Part shown: piece after piece, positions 43,701-52,083 of the stretch
Position numbering within the stretch: position 1 is the stretch's first letter
Layout: every line of letters begins with the position of its first letter
Source of the DNA: Kitasatospora humi
GTDB taxonomy: Bacteria; Actinomycetota; Actinomycetes; Streptomycetales; Streptomycetaceae
Assembly (NCBI RefSeq): GCF_020907985.1
Contig: NZ_JAJJPA010000023.1
Coordinates: forward strand, 49,782-113,781
Reading direction: 5' to 3'
DNA length: 64,000 bases
Notes under the pieces: generated by a model
The model's database searches: none
Seen by the model: only the letters and a program-made list of their open reading frames with translations
What the model was told of the DNA's origin: nothing
Made by a program: the position numbers and the translations under genes

Positions 43701-43987
43701 TCGACCTCGGCGCCGTCCCGCAGCCCGGCCCGGGCCAGCGCGGTGCGCACCCGCTCGGCGAGCTCCGCGGCCGCCTTGTTGGTGAAGGTCAGGCCCAGCA
43801 CCTGGTCGGCCCGGACCGTGCCGGAGCCGACCAGCCAGACCACCCGGGCCGCCATCACCGTGGTCTTGCCCGAACCGGCCCCCGCCACGATCACCGCCGG
43901 TGCCGGCGGCGCACCGATCGCCGCCAGCTGCTCCCGGTTGAACGGGATGCCGAGCAGCTCCTTGAGCTGGTCGGGGTGGCTGAGCAT
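40748..43987 (-). CDS. adnB: AdnB-like UvrD helicase/RecB nuclease, subunit of the AdnAB resection complex
   Basis: 1079 residues. N-terminal SF1A motor: GAGSGKTTVMAARV (I), TFTNKAAAELAERV, DEYQDTSVAQRLL (II), GDPCQAIYGWRGA, VHKSKGLEWDVVALPG and YVAVTRPRSLL. C-terminal RecB-like nuclease: GTRFHAWIQ, RGRIDAVY, FEIVDWKTGHE and QLAVYRLAW. There is no Fe-S cysteine cluster. Downstream of the AdnA-like gene as at Rv3201c/Rv3202c. Residues about 526-552 are a Gly/Pro/Arg-rich insertion from a repeat element. Subunit naming is by gene order and is tentative. Confidence 0.9.
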   Translation of the reverse strand: MLSHPDQLKELLGIPFNREQLAAIGAPPAPAVIVAGAGSGKTTVMAARVVWLVGSGTVRADQVLGLTFTNKAAAELAERVRTALARAGLRDGAEVEGDPEISTYHAFAGRLLKEHGLRIGIEPDVRLLADATRFQLAARVLRSAPGPFPHLKDRFATLVAELTALDAELAEHLVAPAALREFDTALLDELATVKLTNQDLRDVPEAARGRLELLTLVEEYRRRKQAAGLMDFGDQIAASARLAIERPEVGRLLREQYRVVLLDEYQDTSVAQRLLLAGLFGGAASGGHPVTAVGDPCQAIYGWRGASVANLDDFPAHFPAADGTPAARYALSENRRSGGRLLAFANELAAPLRELHEGVAALRPAPGAEQEGFARVALLPTHAEEIDWLADSIAHLVRTGTPPGSVAVLCRSATTFPDIHAALVARQVPVEVVGLGGLLQLPEVADLVAVCEVLQDPTANAALVRLLIGPRWRIGPRDLALLGRRAAELVRTADPAGGDALAKAVAETDPTEVVSLADALETFLEPDQHGGTPPAGGRGRPGGTPTRPQAGGELPFSPEARVRFAHLARELRELRRALAEPLMDVLHRVLAVTGLEVELAASPQALAARRRETLHAFLDVAAGFADLDGDPGLAAFLAFLRAAEEYDRGLDAGLPGGEDTVKVLTVHKSKGLEWDVVALPGLVKGAFPSNRSREKWTSRRQVLPYPLRGDAATLPAVPAWHAKGMTAFKSGLKEQTGTEELRLGYVAVTRPRSLLLASGHWWGPTQRTVRGPSEYLERLREHAERPGAGEVEHWADPPVDGADNPALRQLGDTPWPLPLDPAAQLARRRVAEVVARRVAGHPAPPPEALAPEEQRLVDSWDRDLDALLGELRRSRQSVRQVPLPAALSASQLMRLAADPDGFAHELARPLPRPPQTAARRGTRFHAWIQARFAPLPLLDPDALPGLDDDDIADEHDLEQLKEAFLRGPYADRRPHRVEVPVQVVLGGRVVRGRIDAVYRERDADGASRFEIVDWKTGHEENADPLQLAVYRLAWAEQHGLDPEQVTAAFCHIRSGRVERPSGLPGRKALETLLIGNSDY
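42331..42411. repeat. Palindromic repeat element inserted in frame in adnB
   Basis: Two adjoining hairpins of related sequence: CCCCCGGCC-TGA-GGCCGGG and a perfect 9-bp stem CCCCCGGCC-TCC-GGCCGGGGG (42371-42391). Related copies lie at 58313 and 63583. The frame is kept, adding about 27 Gly/Pro/Arg-rich residues between helicase subdomains. Confidence 0.75.
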
Positions 43988-44022
43988 GGGGTCAACGGTA
44001 ACCGGCCGCCCCGACAGCGGGT

Positions 44023-47000
44023 CTAGTCGATCAGCTGCCGGCCGTCCCGCTGGGCCGAGCAGCTGCGCTTGAAGGCGCAGTGGCCGCAGGCGTCACCCGC
44101 GGTCGGCACGAACCGCTCGGCCAGCACCCGGCCGGCCGCGTCGGCGAGCAGGTTCTCGATCCACGGCTCGCCGTCCGGCGGCGGCTGGTGCTGCACCTTG
44201 GGCGCCTCGGGCGCCTTCTTGTCCTCCAGCCGCAGCTGCACCAGCTCGGCGCCGCCGAGCGGGGGGCGCTCGTTCAGCAGCGGGTCCAGCGCGCCCTCGC
44301 GGACCGCCAGCTGGTAGACCGCCAGCTGCTTGTGCTCGGGCAGCGACTTGTCGCTGGGGGCCTGCTTGCCGGTCTTGAAGTCCACCACGTAGGCCCGGCC
44401 GACGGTGTCCCGCTCCACCCGGTCCAGCACGCCGCGGATCCGCACCGCGACGTCGCCGACCGGCAGGGTCAGGTCGAAGCCGTGCTCGGTGGCCAGGACG
44501 GCCCGGCCGCGCTCCAGCACGTGCCAGTGCAGGAACCGCTCCAGCGCGGCCCGGGCGTTCGCCTTCTCCTGCGCCGACTTCCACGGCGCGTCGAAGGCCA
44601 GCGCGTCCCAGACCGTGTCCAGCCGCTCCAGCAGCACCGCGAGGTCGGCGGGGGTGCGCCCGGAGCCCACCTCGTCGGCCAGCGCGTGCAGCACGTTGCC
44701 GAAGCCCTGGGCGCCGGAGCTGCCGGTCTGGGCCCGCACCTCCTTGGTCAGGAACCACTGCAGCGAGCAGCTGTCCAGCTGCTCCAGGCCGCTGCCGGAG
44801 AGCTGCACCGGGCGGTCCGGCTCGCGCAGCGGGACCGGGTTGCTGGTCGGGTCGGCCAGGCCCCACCAGCGGTCGGGGTGGGCGGCCGGGACCAGCGGGG
44901 CACCGGTGTCGTCGGCGGCGGTGGCCAGCCGGGCCAGGCGTTCGGCGGCGGCCCGGCGCAGCTCGGGCGAGCGGTCGGGGTCGACGGTGACCGCGCGCAG
45001 CTCCGCCACCAGGGCGGCGACCGAGAGCGGGCGGCGCGGGCGGTGGGTGACGTCCTCCACGGTCACGGCGGGGGTGCGGCGCAGCACCTTGCCGGTGCGG
45101 GGGTCGAGCTCCTCGCGGTAGAGCTCGCGGAGCAGCCGGGAGGGTTCGTCGCCGTCCTCGGCGGGCGCCTTGACGGCGGTGACGATCAGGCGCTCCTTGG
45201 CCCGGGTGGCGGCCACGTAGAAGAGGCGGCGCTCCTCGGCCAGCAGGGCGCCCGGGGAGAGCGGCTCGGCCAGGCCGTCCCGGCCGATCCGGTCGGCCTC
45301 CAGCAGCGAGCCGCGGCGGCGCAGGTCGGGCCAGAGGCCCTCCTGCACACCGGCCACCACGACCAGCCGCCATTCCAGGCCCTTGGCGCGGTGCGCGGTC
45401 ATCAGCCGGACCGCCTCGGGGCGGGCGGTGCGGACGGTGAGGGTGTCGGCGGCGATGTCCTGGGCGGCCAGCTCCTCCAGCAGGTCGAGGGCGCCGCGGT
45501 GGCCGGTGACCCGCTCCTCGGCGCGGGCGGCGGTTTCGAACAGGGCGCAGAGCGCGTCCAGGTCGCGGTCGGCGTTGCGGCCGGCGGCACCACCGCGCAG
45601 CGCGGCCCGCTCGAGCCGTTCGCGCCAGCGCGGGCTGCCGTCCCAGAGCTGCCAGAGCGCCTCCTCGGCGGTGCCGCCACCGCGCAGCAGGTCCCGGACC
45701 TTGCGCAGCAGCGTGCCCAGTTCGCGGGCCCGGCGGGCCGGGGCCGAGTCGAAGACCACCAGGCGCTCGGGTTCCGCCAGTGCCTCCCGGACCAGCTCTT
45801 CGGCGGAGCGCACGATCGGCTGCGGGCGCCCCTCGTCCGTCTCGTCCGCCTCTCGAAGGGCCGCGCGCTCCTCCTCGCGCAGCTCGCGGCCCAACCGGCG
45901 CAGGTCGGCGCCGTCGAGCCCCCCCAACGGGCCGGTGAGCAGGGTGTGTGCGATCTCGGCGGTCAGCGGCTCGGTGGCCGCGGGGCGGGCGTGGTTCGCC
46001 GGTTGAGCGTGGCTCGCAGGGTGAGCATCGCTCGCAGGTTGAACGTGAGAAGTCGGCTCGGACGACTTTCGCTGCGCGGGGATCAGGTCGACGGCCCGTT
46101 CGGCCGCCGCCCCCTCCGCACAGACCCGCAGCGCCAGCAGGATCGGCACCACCGCCGGCTCCTCGCGCAGCGGCAGGTCGTCACCGTCGATCTCCAGCGG
46201 CACCCCGGCCACGCTCAACGCCCGCCGCACCCCCGGTATCGCCCGGGCCCCGGCCCGCACCAGCACCGCCATCTCGCCCCACGGCACCCCGTCCTCCAGG
46301 TGCGCGCGGCGCAGCAGGTCGGCGATGCTCTCCAGCTCCGCCCCCGGGCTCGGGTAGGTGTAGACCTCGACGCTGCCGGCGGTGGCGTGCGGCCCGGGCA
46401 GCAGCGCCCGGTGCTCGGCCAGCTTGTCGGCCGGCAGCCGGCCCATCGGCATCCGGGCCGCCAGCTGCCGGGAGGCGGCCAGCAGCACCGGCGCCGCCCG
46501 TCGCGACACCCGCAGCACCTTCACCTCGGCCGGGCGGCCGTCGCGCTGCCGGAACTGCTGCGGGAAGTCCAGGATGCCGTTGATGTCGGCGCCCCGGAAG
46601 GCGTAGATCGACTGGTCCGGGTCGCCGACCGCGACCAGGTCCCGGCCACCGCCCGCCAACCGCTGCAGCAGTCGCACCTGGGCCGGGTCGGTGTCCTGGT
46701 ACTCGTCCACGAAGACCGCGTCGTAGCGGGCGGCCAGGTCCAGCTCGGGACGCTCGGCCAGCAGGACCGCGCGGTGCACCAGCTCGGCGTAGTCCAGCAC
46801 CCCGCGCAGGTCCAGCACGTCCAGGTAGTCGGCCAGGAAGTGCGCGGCCGCCGCCCAGTCCGGGCGCTCCACCCCGGCCGCGAACCGGGCCAGCTCCGCC
46901 TCGCCGAGCCCCAGCTCGCGGCTGCGGGCCAGCACCGCGCGCACCTCGTCGGCGAAGCCCCGGGTGGTCAGGCAGGCCCGCAGGTCCAGCGGCCAGTGGA

Positions 47001-47439
47001 TGCTCCCGGTGCCCGCCGCCGCGTCCTGCGCCCCGCCGGCCAGCAGCTCGCGGACCATCACGTCCTGCTCGGGGCCGGAGAGCAGGCGCAGCGGCTCGGC
47101 GAACCGCTCGGGTTCCTGCTGGGAGCGGAGCAGGGCGTAGCAGAACGAGTGGAAGGTGGTGGCCTGCGGCGCCGCGGCGAGCCGCACCGCCATCCGGTCG
47201 CGCAGCTCCATGGCGGCCTTGCGGCTGAAGGTCAGCACCAGGATCCGCTCCGGGTCGGTGCCCCGCTCGACCCGGCGGGCCACCGCCTCCACCAGGGTGG
47301 TGGTCTTGCCGGTCCCCGGGCCCGCGAGCACCAGCAGCGGGCCGCCCGCGTGCTCGGCCACCGCCTGCTGGAAGGGGTCCAGCTCCGGCGGGGCGGGCGT
47401 CGCGAGCGGGCTGCGCACCAGTCGGTAGGGGGAGGCCAC
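44023..47439 (-). CDS. adnA: AdnA-like UvrD helicase/RecB nuclease with Fe-S cluster
   Basis: 1138 residues from GTG 47439. Helicase motifs: GPGTGKTTTLVEAVARRV (I), TFSRKAAMEL, DEYQDTDPAQVRLL (II), GDPDQSIYAFRGAD, AHRAKGLEWRLVVVAG and YVAATRAKERL. Nuclease: NVLHALADEV, RIRGVLDRVERD, YVVDFKTGKQ and QLAVYQLA. An AddB-type Fe-S cluster is suggested by Cys in LDSCSLQWF and CGHCAFKRSC (C-x2-C-x5-C). The heterodimer resects double-strand breaks. Upstream gene: alkyltransferase-like protein 41 bp away; adnB 35 bp downstream. A hexapeptide repeat is inserted at about residue 470. Confidence 0.9.
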   Translation of the reverse strand: MASPYRLVRSPLATPAPPELDPFQQAVAEHAGGPLLVLAGPGTGKTTTLVEAVARRVERGTDPERILVLTFSRKAAMELRDRMAVRLAAAPQATTFHSFCYALLRSQQEPERFAEPLRLLSGPEQDVMVRELLAGGAQDAAAGTGSIHWPLDLRACLTTRGFADEVRAVLARSRELGLGEAELARFAAGVERPDWAAAAHFLADYLDVLDLRGVLDYAELVHRAVLLAERPELDLAARYDAVFVDEYQDTDPAQVRLLQRLAGGGRDLVAVGDPDQSIYAFRGADINGILDFPQQFRQRDGRPAEVKVLRVSRRAAPVLLAASRQLAARMPMGRLPADKLAEHRALLPGPHATAGSVEVYTYPSPGAELESIADLLRRAHLEDGVPWGEMAVLVRAGARAIPGVRRALSVAGVPLEIDGDDLPLREEPAVVPILLALRVCAEGAAAERAVDLIPAQRKSSEPTSHVQPASDAHPASHAQPANHARPAATEPLTAEIAHTLLTGPLGGLDGADLRRLGRELREEERAALREADETDEGRPQPIVRSAEELVREALAEPERLVVFDSAPARRARELGTLLRKVRDLLRGGGTAEEALWQLWDGSPRWRERLERAALRGGAAGRNADRDLDALCALFETAARAEERVTGHRGALDLLEELAAQDIAADTLTVRTARPEAVRLMTAHRAKGLEWRLVVVAGVQEGLWPDLRRRGSLLEADRIGRDGLAEPLSPGALLAEERRLFYVAATRAKERLIVTAVKAPAEDGDEPSRLLRELYREELDPRTGKVLRRTPAVTVEDVTHRPRRPLSVAALVAELRAVTVDPDRSPELRRAAAERLARLATAADDTGAPLVPAAHPDRWWGLADPTSNPVPLREPDRPVQLSGSGLEQLDSCSLQWFLTKEVRAQTGSSGAQGFGNVLHALADEVGSGRTPADLAVLLERLDTVWDALAFDAPWKSAQEKANARAALERFLHWHVLERGRAVLATEHGFDLTLPVGDVAVRIRGVLDRVERDTVGRAYVVDFKTGKQAPSDKSLPEHKQLAVYQLAVREGALDPLLNERPPLGGAELVQLRLEDKKAPEAPKVQHQPPPDGEPWIENLLADAAGRVLAERFVPTAGDACGHCAFKRSCSAQRDGRQLID
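45989..46042 (-). repeat. 18-bp tandem repeat in adnA
   Basis: Three consecutive 18-bp units (+ strand cgtggctcgcagggtgag type) plus a partial unit encode repeated six-residue SHAQPA-like units in AdnA. Frame-preserving length variation. Confidence 0.75.
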
Positions 47440-47480
47440 GGTCGTCCAGGGATCGGGAACGGAAGAGTAGAGCCTACGCT

Positions 47481-47852
47481 CTACCGGCCGTCCCACCGCG
47501 CCCGGCGCATGTCCACCCGGTACTGCTCGACCCCCTCGCGCAGCGGGGTGCCCTCGGTGCGGTAGGCGGCCAGCGCCCGGTGCTCGTGGCCGGGCAGCAA
47601 CGTGCCGTCCGCCCGCACCACCCGCCACCAGGGCACCGCGCCCCCGTAGAGCGCCAGCACCCGGCCCACCTGGCGCGGTCCGCCCTCGCCGAGATATTCG
47701 GCCACGTCGCCATACGTCATCACGCGGCCGGGAGGGATACGGTCGATCACGTCGAGCACCATCTCCGCGAACGGGGGCAGGTCGGTGCTGGGGCCGGGCC
47801 CCTCCTCGCCGAAGGCGGGCGGGGCGGGCGGGTCCGCGCTGTTGTCCGTCAT
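47481..47852 (-). CDS. Alkyltransferase-like protein (MGMT family, no catalytic Cys)
   Basis: 123 residues from ATG 47852 (MTDNS). MGMT-type helix-turn-helix DNA-binding domain: VLDVIDRIPPGRVMTYGDVAEYLG, GGPRQVGRVL, and VPWWRVVRADGTL, where the alkyl-acceptor Cys of PCHRVV is Trp. Such ATL proteins bind O6-alkylguanine and flag it for nucleotide excision repair. First gene of an operon with adnAB. Confidence 0.9.
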   Translation of the reverse strand: MTDNSADPPAPPAFGEEGPGPSTDLPPFAEMVLDVIDRIPPGRVMTYGDVAEYLGEGGPRQVGRVLALYGGAVPWWRVVRADGTLLPGHEHRALAAYRTEGTPLREGVEQYRVDMRRARWDGR

Positions 47853-47997
47853 TCGGGCATTGTTGCCCATGCGGCGCAGGGCGCGGCCCCCCGCGGGGTA
47901 TTCACCCCGTCCGGGCCCGCCCCTGTCCGGCGGCGGGGAGTTCGGCATGCCACCATCTTCATCCAGGCGGTGAGTGGTGATACGAGGACAAGACCAG

Positions 47998-50691
47998 ATG
48001 ACCGGGACGGCTGACGTGGATGTGGAACAGGGCTCTGCCGAGCCCACCTCCGCTGGCGCGCCCGCCGAGCAGCCGAAGGTCTCGCTGGTCAAGCGAACCG
48101 CGCCGGGAGCGGGCCGCCCGCCGCGCCGCAAGGGCGGGGGCGAGGGGCCCGTGCCGCCTCCGGGCGGGGCCGGGGGCAGCGGCGGCGCTCCGGTGCCGCC
48201 CAACGGGGCCGGTGACCAGGACGGCGACCACCTGGCGGTGGACGAGCCGCTGCTCGCGGCCCGTGCCCACCGGCCGTCCGACCTGATCCGCTTCGCGGTC
48301 GGCGTGCTGGGCATCATCGCGCTGTTCGTGATCGCCAACATCGCGATCCAGACCACCAGCGGCATCTCGACCGACATCCACGCCAACATCAAGCACGTCG
48401 CCCCCTGGCTGACCACCTTCGGCAACCTGCTCTCCGGCGTCGCGGTGCTGGCCGTGCCGGTGGCCTTCGCCGTCGAACGGCTGATCAAACGCGACGGCCT
48501 GAGGGTCGCCGACGGCGTGCTCGCCGCGGTGCTGGCCTACGGCATCTCACTGGCCGTGGACTGGTGGGTGGCCGAGGGCGCCTCGGCGGCGATCCGCACC
48601 GCGTTCACCAAGGCCCCGGAGGGCGGCGGGCCGCTCACCGAGCCGGTGCACGGCTATCTGGCACCGGTGATCGCCTTCATGACCGCGGTCGGGCTGGCCA
48701 GCCGACCCCGCTGGCGGGTGGCGCTGTGGACGGTGGTGTTGATCAGTGGCGTCACCGAGCTGATCAGCGGGTCCACCACCCCGCTCTCGCTGCTGCTCAC
48801 CCTGCTGCTCGGCTGGTCGGTCGCCTACGGCACGCTCTACACGATCGGCTCCCCCAACATCCGGCCGACCGGGCAGCATTTGATGCTGGGGCTGCGGCGG
48901 GTGGGCTTCAGCCCGCGGTACGCCCACCGCGCGCCCGACGCGCCCGGCGGCACCCGCCGCTACGTGGTGAACCAGCAGGACGGCCCGGCCCTGGACGTCC
49001 ACATCATCGACCGCGAGCAGCAGGCCTCCGGCTTCTTCTACCGGGCCTGGCGGCGGCTGCGGCTGCGCACCGTCGCGGTGCGGCGCAGCCCGCAGTCGCT
49101 GCGGCAGGCGCTGGAGCAGGAGGCGCTCATCGCCTACGCCGCGGCCGCGGCCGGCGCGGACGCCCCGCAGCTGGTGGCCACCTCCGAGCTGGGACCGGAC
49201 GCGGCGGTCCTGGTCTACGAGCAGGTGTCGGGCCGCACCCTCGACGAGCTGGCCGACGACGAGATCAGCGACGACCTGATGGCCTCGTTCTGGAGGTCGG
49301 TCGGCGCCCTGCACGACCGCCGGATCGCCCACCGCCGGCTGACCGGCGAGTCGCTGCTGGTGGTTGACGAGCGGCGGGGCGTGCTGGTCAACCTGTCCGG
49401 TGGCGACATCGCGGCCGGCGACCTGACGCTGCGGATCGACGTCGCCCAGCTGCTCACCACCTTCGCCCTGCGGATCGGCCCGGAGCGGGCGGTCGCGGTC
49501 GCCCGGAAGGAGCTCGGCCGGGACCGGGTGGCCGCCGCGCTGCCGCTGCTGCAACCGGTCGGGATGAGCCGGCAGACCCGGGCCGACCTGGCGAAGCAGG
49601 CCAAGGAGCGCCGGGCCGCCGCCCAGGCGCTGGCGCTGGAGCAGGTGGCGGCCGGCGAGCGGACCCGGGAGCAGGCCGAGGAGGACATCGCGGCGGCCTC
49701 CGAGGACCTGCTCAGCCGGATCCGGCAGCAGATCCTGGAGATCGCCCCGGAGGCCCCGGAGGCGCCCGCCAAGCTGGAGCGGCTGCGGCCGAAGACGCTG
49801 ATCACCGTGGTGGGTCTGGCCTTCGCCGCCTATCTGGCGGTCACCACCATCCAGCCGGGCGAGCTGAAGCTCTCCCAGCTGGACCTGCCGTGGGCCCTGG
49901 TGGCGCTGGCGTGCGCCGGGGTCACCTACATCGCGGCGGCGATGAGCCTGACCGGCTTCGTGCCGGAGAAGCTGCCGTTCGGCCGGACCGTGGCCGCACA
50001 GCTGGCCAGTTCGTTCGTGAAGCTGGTGGCACCGGCCGCGATCGGCGGGATCGCGCTGAACACCCGCTACCTGCAGAAGGCCGGCGTGCGGCCCGGGCAG
50101 GCGGTGGCCAGTGTGGGCGCCTCCCAGCTGGCCGGGTTGGGCGGCCACCTGGTACTGCTGTTCTGCTTCGGCCTGATCACCGGCAGCGCCAGCAACGGCA
50201 ACGCGGGCAGCGAACGCGCGGTGATCATCGGGGTGCTGACGGCGGCGGTGCTGGCTCTGGTGGTGGCCGCGGTCGCGCCGCTGCGGCGGTTCGTGCTGAC
50301 CCGGCTGCGCTCGCTGTTCTTCGGCGTGGTGCCGCGGATGCTCGACCTTATGCAGACGCCCAGCAAGCTGGTCACCGGCCTCGGCGGCATCGTGCTGCTG
50401 ACGCTGACCTTCACCGCCTGCCTGGACGCGTCGGTGAAGGCGTTCGGCGGTTCGATGGACTACGCCACGGTCGCGGTGGTCTTCCTCACCGCCAACGCCG
50501 CCGGCTCGGCGGTGCCGACCCCGGGCGGGATCGGCGCCATCGAGGGTGCGCTGATCGTCGCGCTGAGCCTGGGCATGCCGGCTGCCACGGCGACCTCCGC
50601 GGTCTTCCTCTACCGGGCTCTCACCTTCTGGCTGCCGGTGCTGCCCGGCTGGATCGCCTACAGCTATCTGCAGCGCAAGGGCGCGCTCTGA
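47998..50691 (+). CDS. Integral membrane protein with pseudokinase and lysylphosphatidylglycerol-synthase-like domains
   Basis: 897 residues from ATG 47998 (GAGG upstream; GTG 47974 also possible). A Pro/Gly-rich N-terminus, several transmembrane helices (about 95-290), then a kinase-like domain (about 330-520: EQEALIAYAAAAAG, VLVYEQVSGRTLDELADD, HRRLTGESLLVV, LVNLSGGD) that lacks the catalytic Asp and DFG, then an MprF/YbhN-type transmembrane domain with PTPGGIGAIEGALIVALSLG. It may modify or flip membrane lipids; the degenerate kinase suggests regulation. Function unproven. Confidence 0.82.
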   Translation: MTGTADVDVEQGSAEPTSAGAPAEQPKVSLVKRTAPGAGRPPRRKGGGEGPVPPPGGAGGSGGAPVPPNGAGDQDGDHLAVDEPLLAARAHRPSDLIRFAVGVLGIIALFVIANIAIQTTSGISTDIHANIKHVAPWLTTFGNLLSGVAVLAVPVAFAVERLIKRDGLRVADGVLAAVLAYGISLAVDWWVAEGASAAIRTAFTKAPEGGGPLTEPVHGYLAPVIAFMTAVGLASRPRWRVALWTVVLISGVTELISGSTTPLSLLLTLLLGWSVAYGTLYTIGSPNIRPTGQHLMLGLRRVGFSPRYAHRAPDAPGGTRRYVVNQQDGPALDVHIIDREQQASGFFYRAWRRLRLRTVAVRRSPQSLRQALEQEALIAYAAAAAGADAPQLVATSELGPDAAVLVYEQVSGRTLDELADDEISDDLMASFWRSVGALHDRRIAHRRLTGESLLVVDERRGVLVNLSGGDIAAGDLTLRIDVAQLLTTFALRIGPERAVAVARKELGRDRVAAALPLLQPVGMSRQTRADLAKQAKERRAAAQALALEQVAAGERTREQAEEDIAAASEDLLSRIRQQILEIAPEAPEAPAKLERLRPKTLITVVGLAFAAYLAVTTIQPGELKLSQLDLPWALVALACAGVTYIAAAMSLTGFVPEKLPFGRTVAAQLASSFVKLVAPAAIGGIALNTRYLQKAGVRPGQAVASVGASQLAGLGGHLVLLFCFGLITGSASNGNAGSERAVIIGVLTAAVLALVVAAVAPLRRFVLTRLRSLFFGVVPRMLDLMQTPSKLVTGLGGIVLLTLTFTACLDASVKAFGGSMDYATVAVVFLTANAAGSAVPTPGGIGAIEGALIVALSLGMPAATATSAVFLYRALTFWLPVLPGWIAYSYLQRKGAL

Positions 50692-50699
50692 CGACGGAT

Positions 50700-50730
50700 C
50701 GGCCTGCGCTCCGACTCGGTGCGCAGGCCG
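50700..50730. terminator. Bidirectional terminator between convergent genes
   Basis: Perfect 10-bp stem (CGGCCTGCGC/GCGCAGGCCG) with an 11-nt loop between the membrane protein gene (+) and moeZ (-). Confidence 0.75.
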
Positions 50731-50749
50731 GCCCCACGGCGTGGTGCGA

Positions 50750-51928
50750 TCAGTAGACCGGCTTCTCCGGCTCGATCTGGTTGACCCAGCTGATCACGCC
50801 GCCACCGAGGTGGACCGAGTTGGCGAACCCGGCCGCCTTCAGCACCGCCAGCACCTCGGCCGAGCGGACACCGGTCTTGCAGTGCACGACGATCTTGCGG
50901 TCCTGCGGCATCTTCTCCAGCGCGTTCCCCATCAGGAACTCGTTCTTGGGGATCAGCACCGCGCCCGGGATGTTGACGATCTCGTACTCGTTCTGCTCCC
51001 GGACGTCGATCAGCAGGACGTCCTCGCCGTTGTCCTGCATCTCCTTGAGCTGCTTGGGGGTGATGGTCGACCCCAGCGCCGCCTCCTGCGCCTCCTCCGA
51101 GATCACGCCGCAGAACGACTCGTAGTCGATCAGCTCGGTGACGGTCGGGTTCTCGCCGCAGAGCGCGCAGTCCGGGTCCTTGCGGACCTTGACCTGCCGG
51201 TAGTTCATCTCCAGGGCGTCGTAGATCATCAGGCGGCCGACCAGCGGCTCACCGACGCCGGCCAGCAGCTTGATCGCCTCGGTCACCTGGATCGCGCCGA
51301 TCGAGGCGCAGAGCACCCCGAGCACGCCGCCCTCGGCGCAGGACGGCACCATGCCCGGCGGCGGGGCCTCCGGGTAGAGGCAGCGGTAGCACGGGCCGTG
51401 CTCGGCCCAGAAGACGCTCGCCTGGCCGTCGAAGCGGTAGATCGAGCCCCAGACGTAGGGCTTGCCGAGCAGCACCGCCGCATCGTTCACCAGGTAGCGG
51501 GTGGCGAAGTTGTCGGTGCCGTCCACGATCAGGTCGTAGCCGGAGAAGATCTCCATGACGTTGTCGTTGTCGAGCCGCTCGTCATGGAGGACCACGTTGA
51601 CGTACGGGTTGATCTCCTTGACCGAGTCCCGCGCCGACTCGCCCTTGGAGCGCCCGATGTCCGACTGCCCGTGGATGATCTGGCGCTGCAGGTTGGACTC
51701 GTCGACGGTGTCGAACTCGACGATGCCGAGGGTGCCGACGCCGGCCGCGGCCAGGTACATCAGGGCAGGGGAACCGAGACCGCCGGCGCCCACGCAGAGC
51801 ACCTTGGCGTTCTTCAACCGCTTCTGTCCGTCCATCCCGACATCCGGGATGATCAGGTGGCGGGAGTACCGGCGGACCTCGTCTACGGTGAGCTCGGCGG
51901 CGGGCTCGACCAGGGGTGGCAGCGACAC
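50750..51928 (-). CDS. moeZ: Adenylyltransferase/sulfurtransferase MoeZ
   Basis: 392 residues from GTG 51928 (GGAG upstream). E1-like domain with GAGGLGSPALMYLAAAG (ATP site), LQRQIIHG (Arg finger), GTDNFATRY, zinc cysteines CYRC and CALC; C-terminal rhodanese domain with active-site Cys in VVHCKTGVRS. MoeZ adenylates and sulfurates small carrier proteins (MoaD, ThiS, CysO types) for cofactor and cysteine synthesis. Cytoplasmic. moaE lies elsewhere in the window. Confidence 0.95.
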   Translation of the reverse strand: MSLPPLVEPAAELTVDEVRRYSRHLIIPDVGMDGQKRLKNAKVLCVGAGGLGSPALMYLAAAGVGTLGIVEFDTVDESNLQRQIIHGQSDIGRSKGESARDSVKEINPYVNVVLHDERLDNDNVMEIFSGYDLIVDGTDNFATRYLVNDAAVLLGKPYVWGSIYRFDGQASVFWAEHGPCYRCLYPEAPPPGMVPSCAEGGVLGVLCASIGAIQVTEAIKLLAGVGEPLVGRLMIYDALEMNYRQVKVRKDPDCALCGENPTVTELIDYESFCGVISEEAQEAALGSTITPKQLKEMQDNGEDVLLIDVREQNEYEIVNIPGAVLIPKNEFLMGNALEKMPQDRKIVVHCKTGVRSAEVLAVLKAAGFANSVHLGGGVISWVNQIEPEKPVY

Positions 51929-52083
51929 GGGGACTCCGATGGTCGTCAGATCAGTTGTTCCTGTGAAACAGTCTCACGCCCGACCGGTATTCCGAGACAG
52001 CTCGTCCAACTGGCGAGACGGCTTCGCCGGATGATGGGACCGGTGCCCGTCGGCCCGCGCCCGCCCGCCGCACCGCCGGCGCC

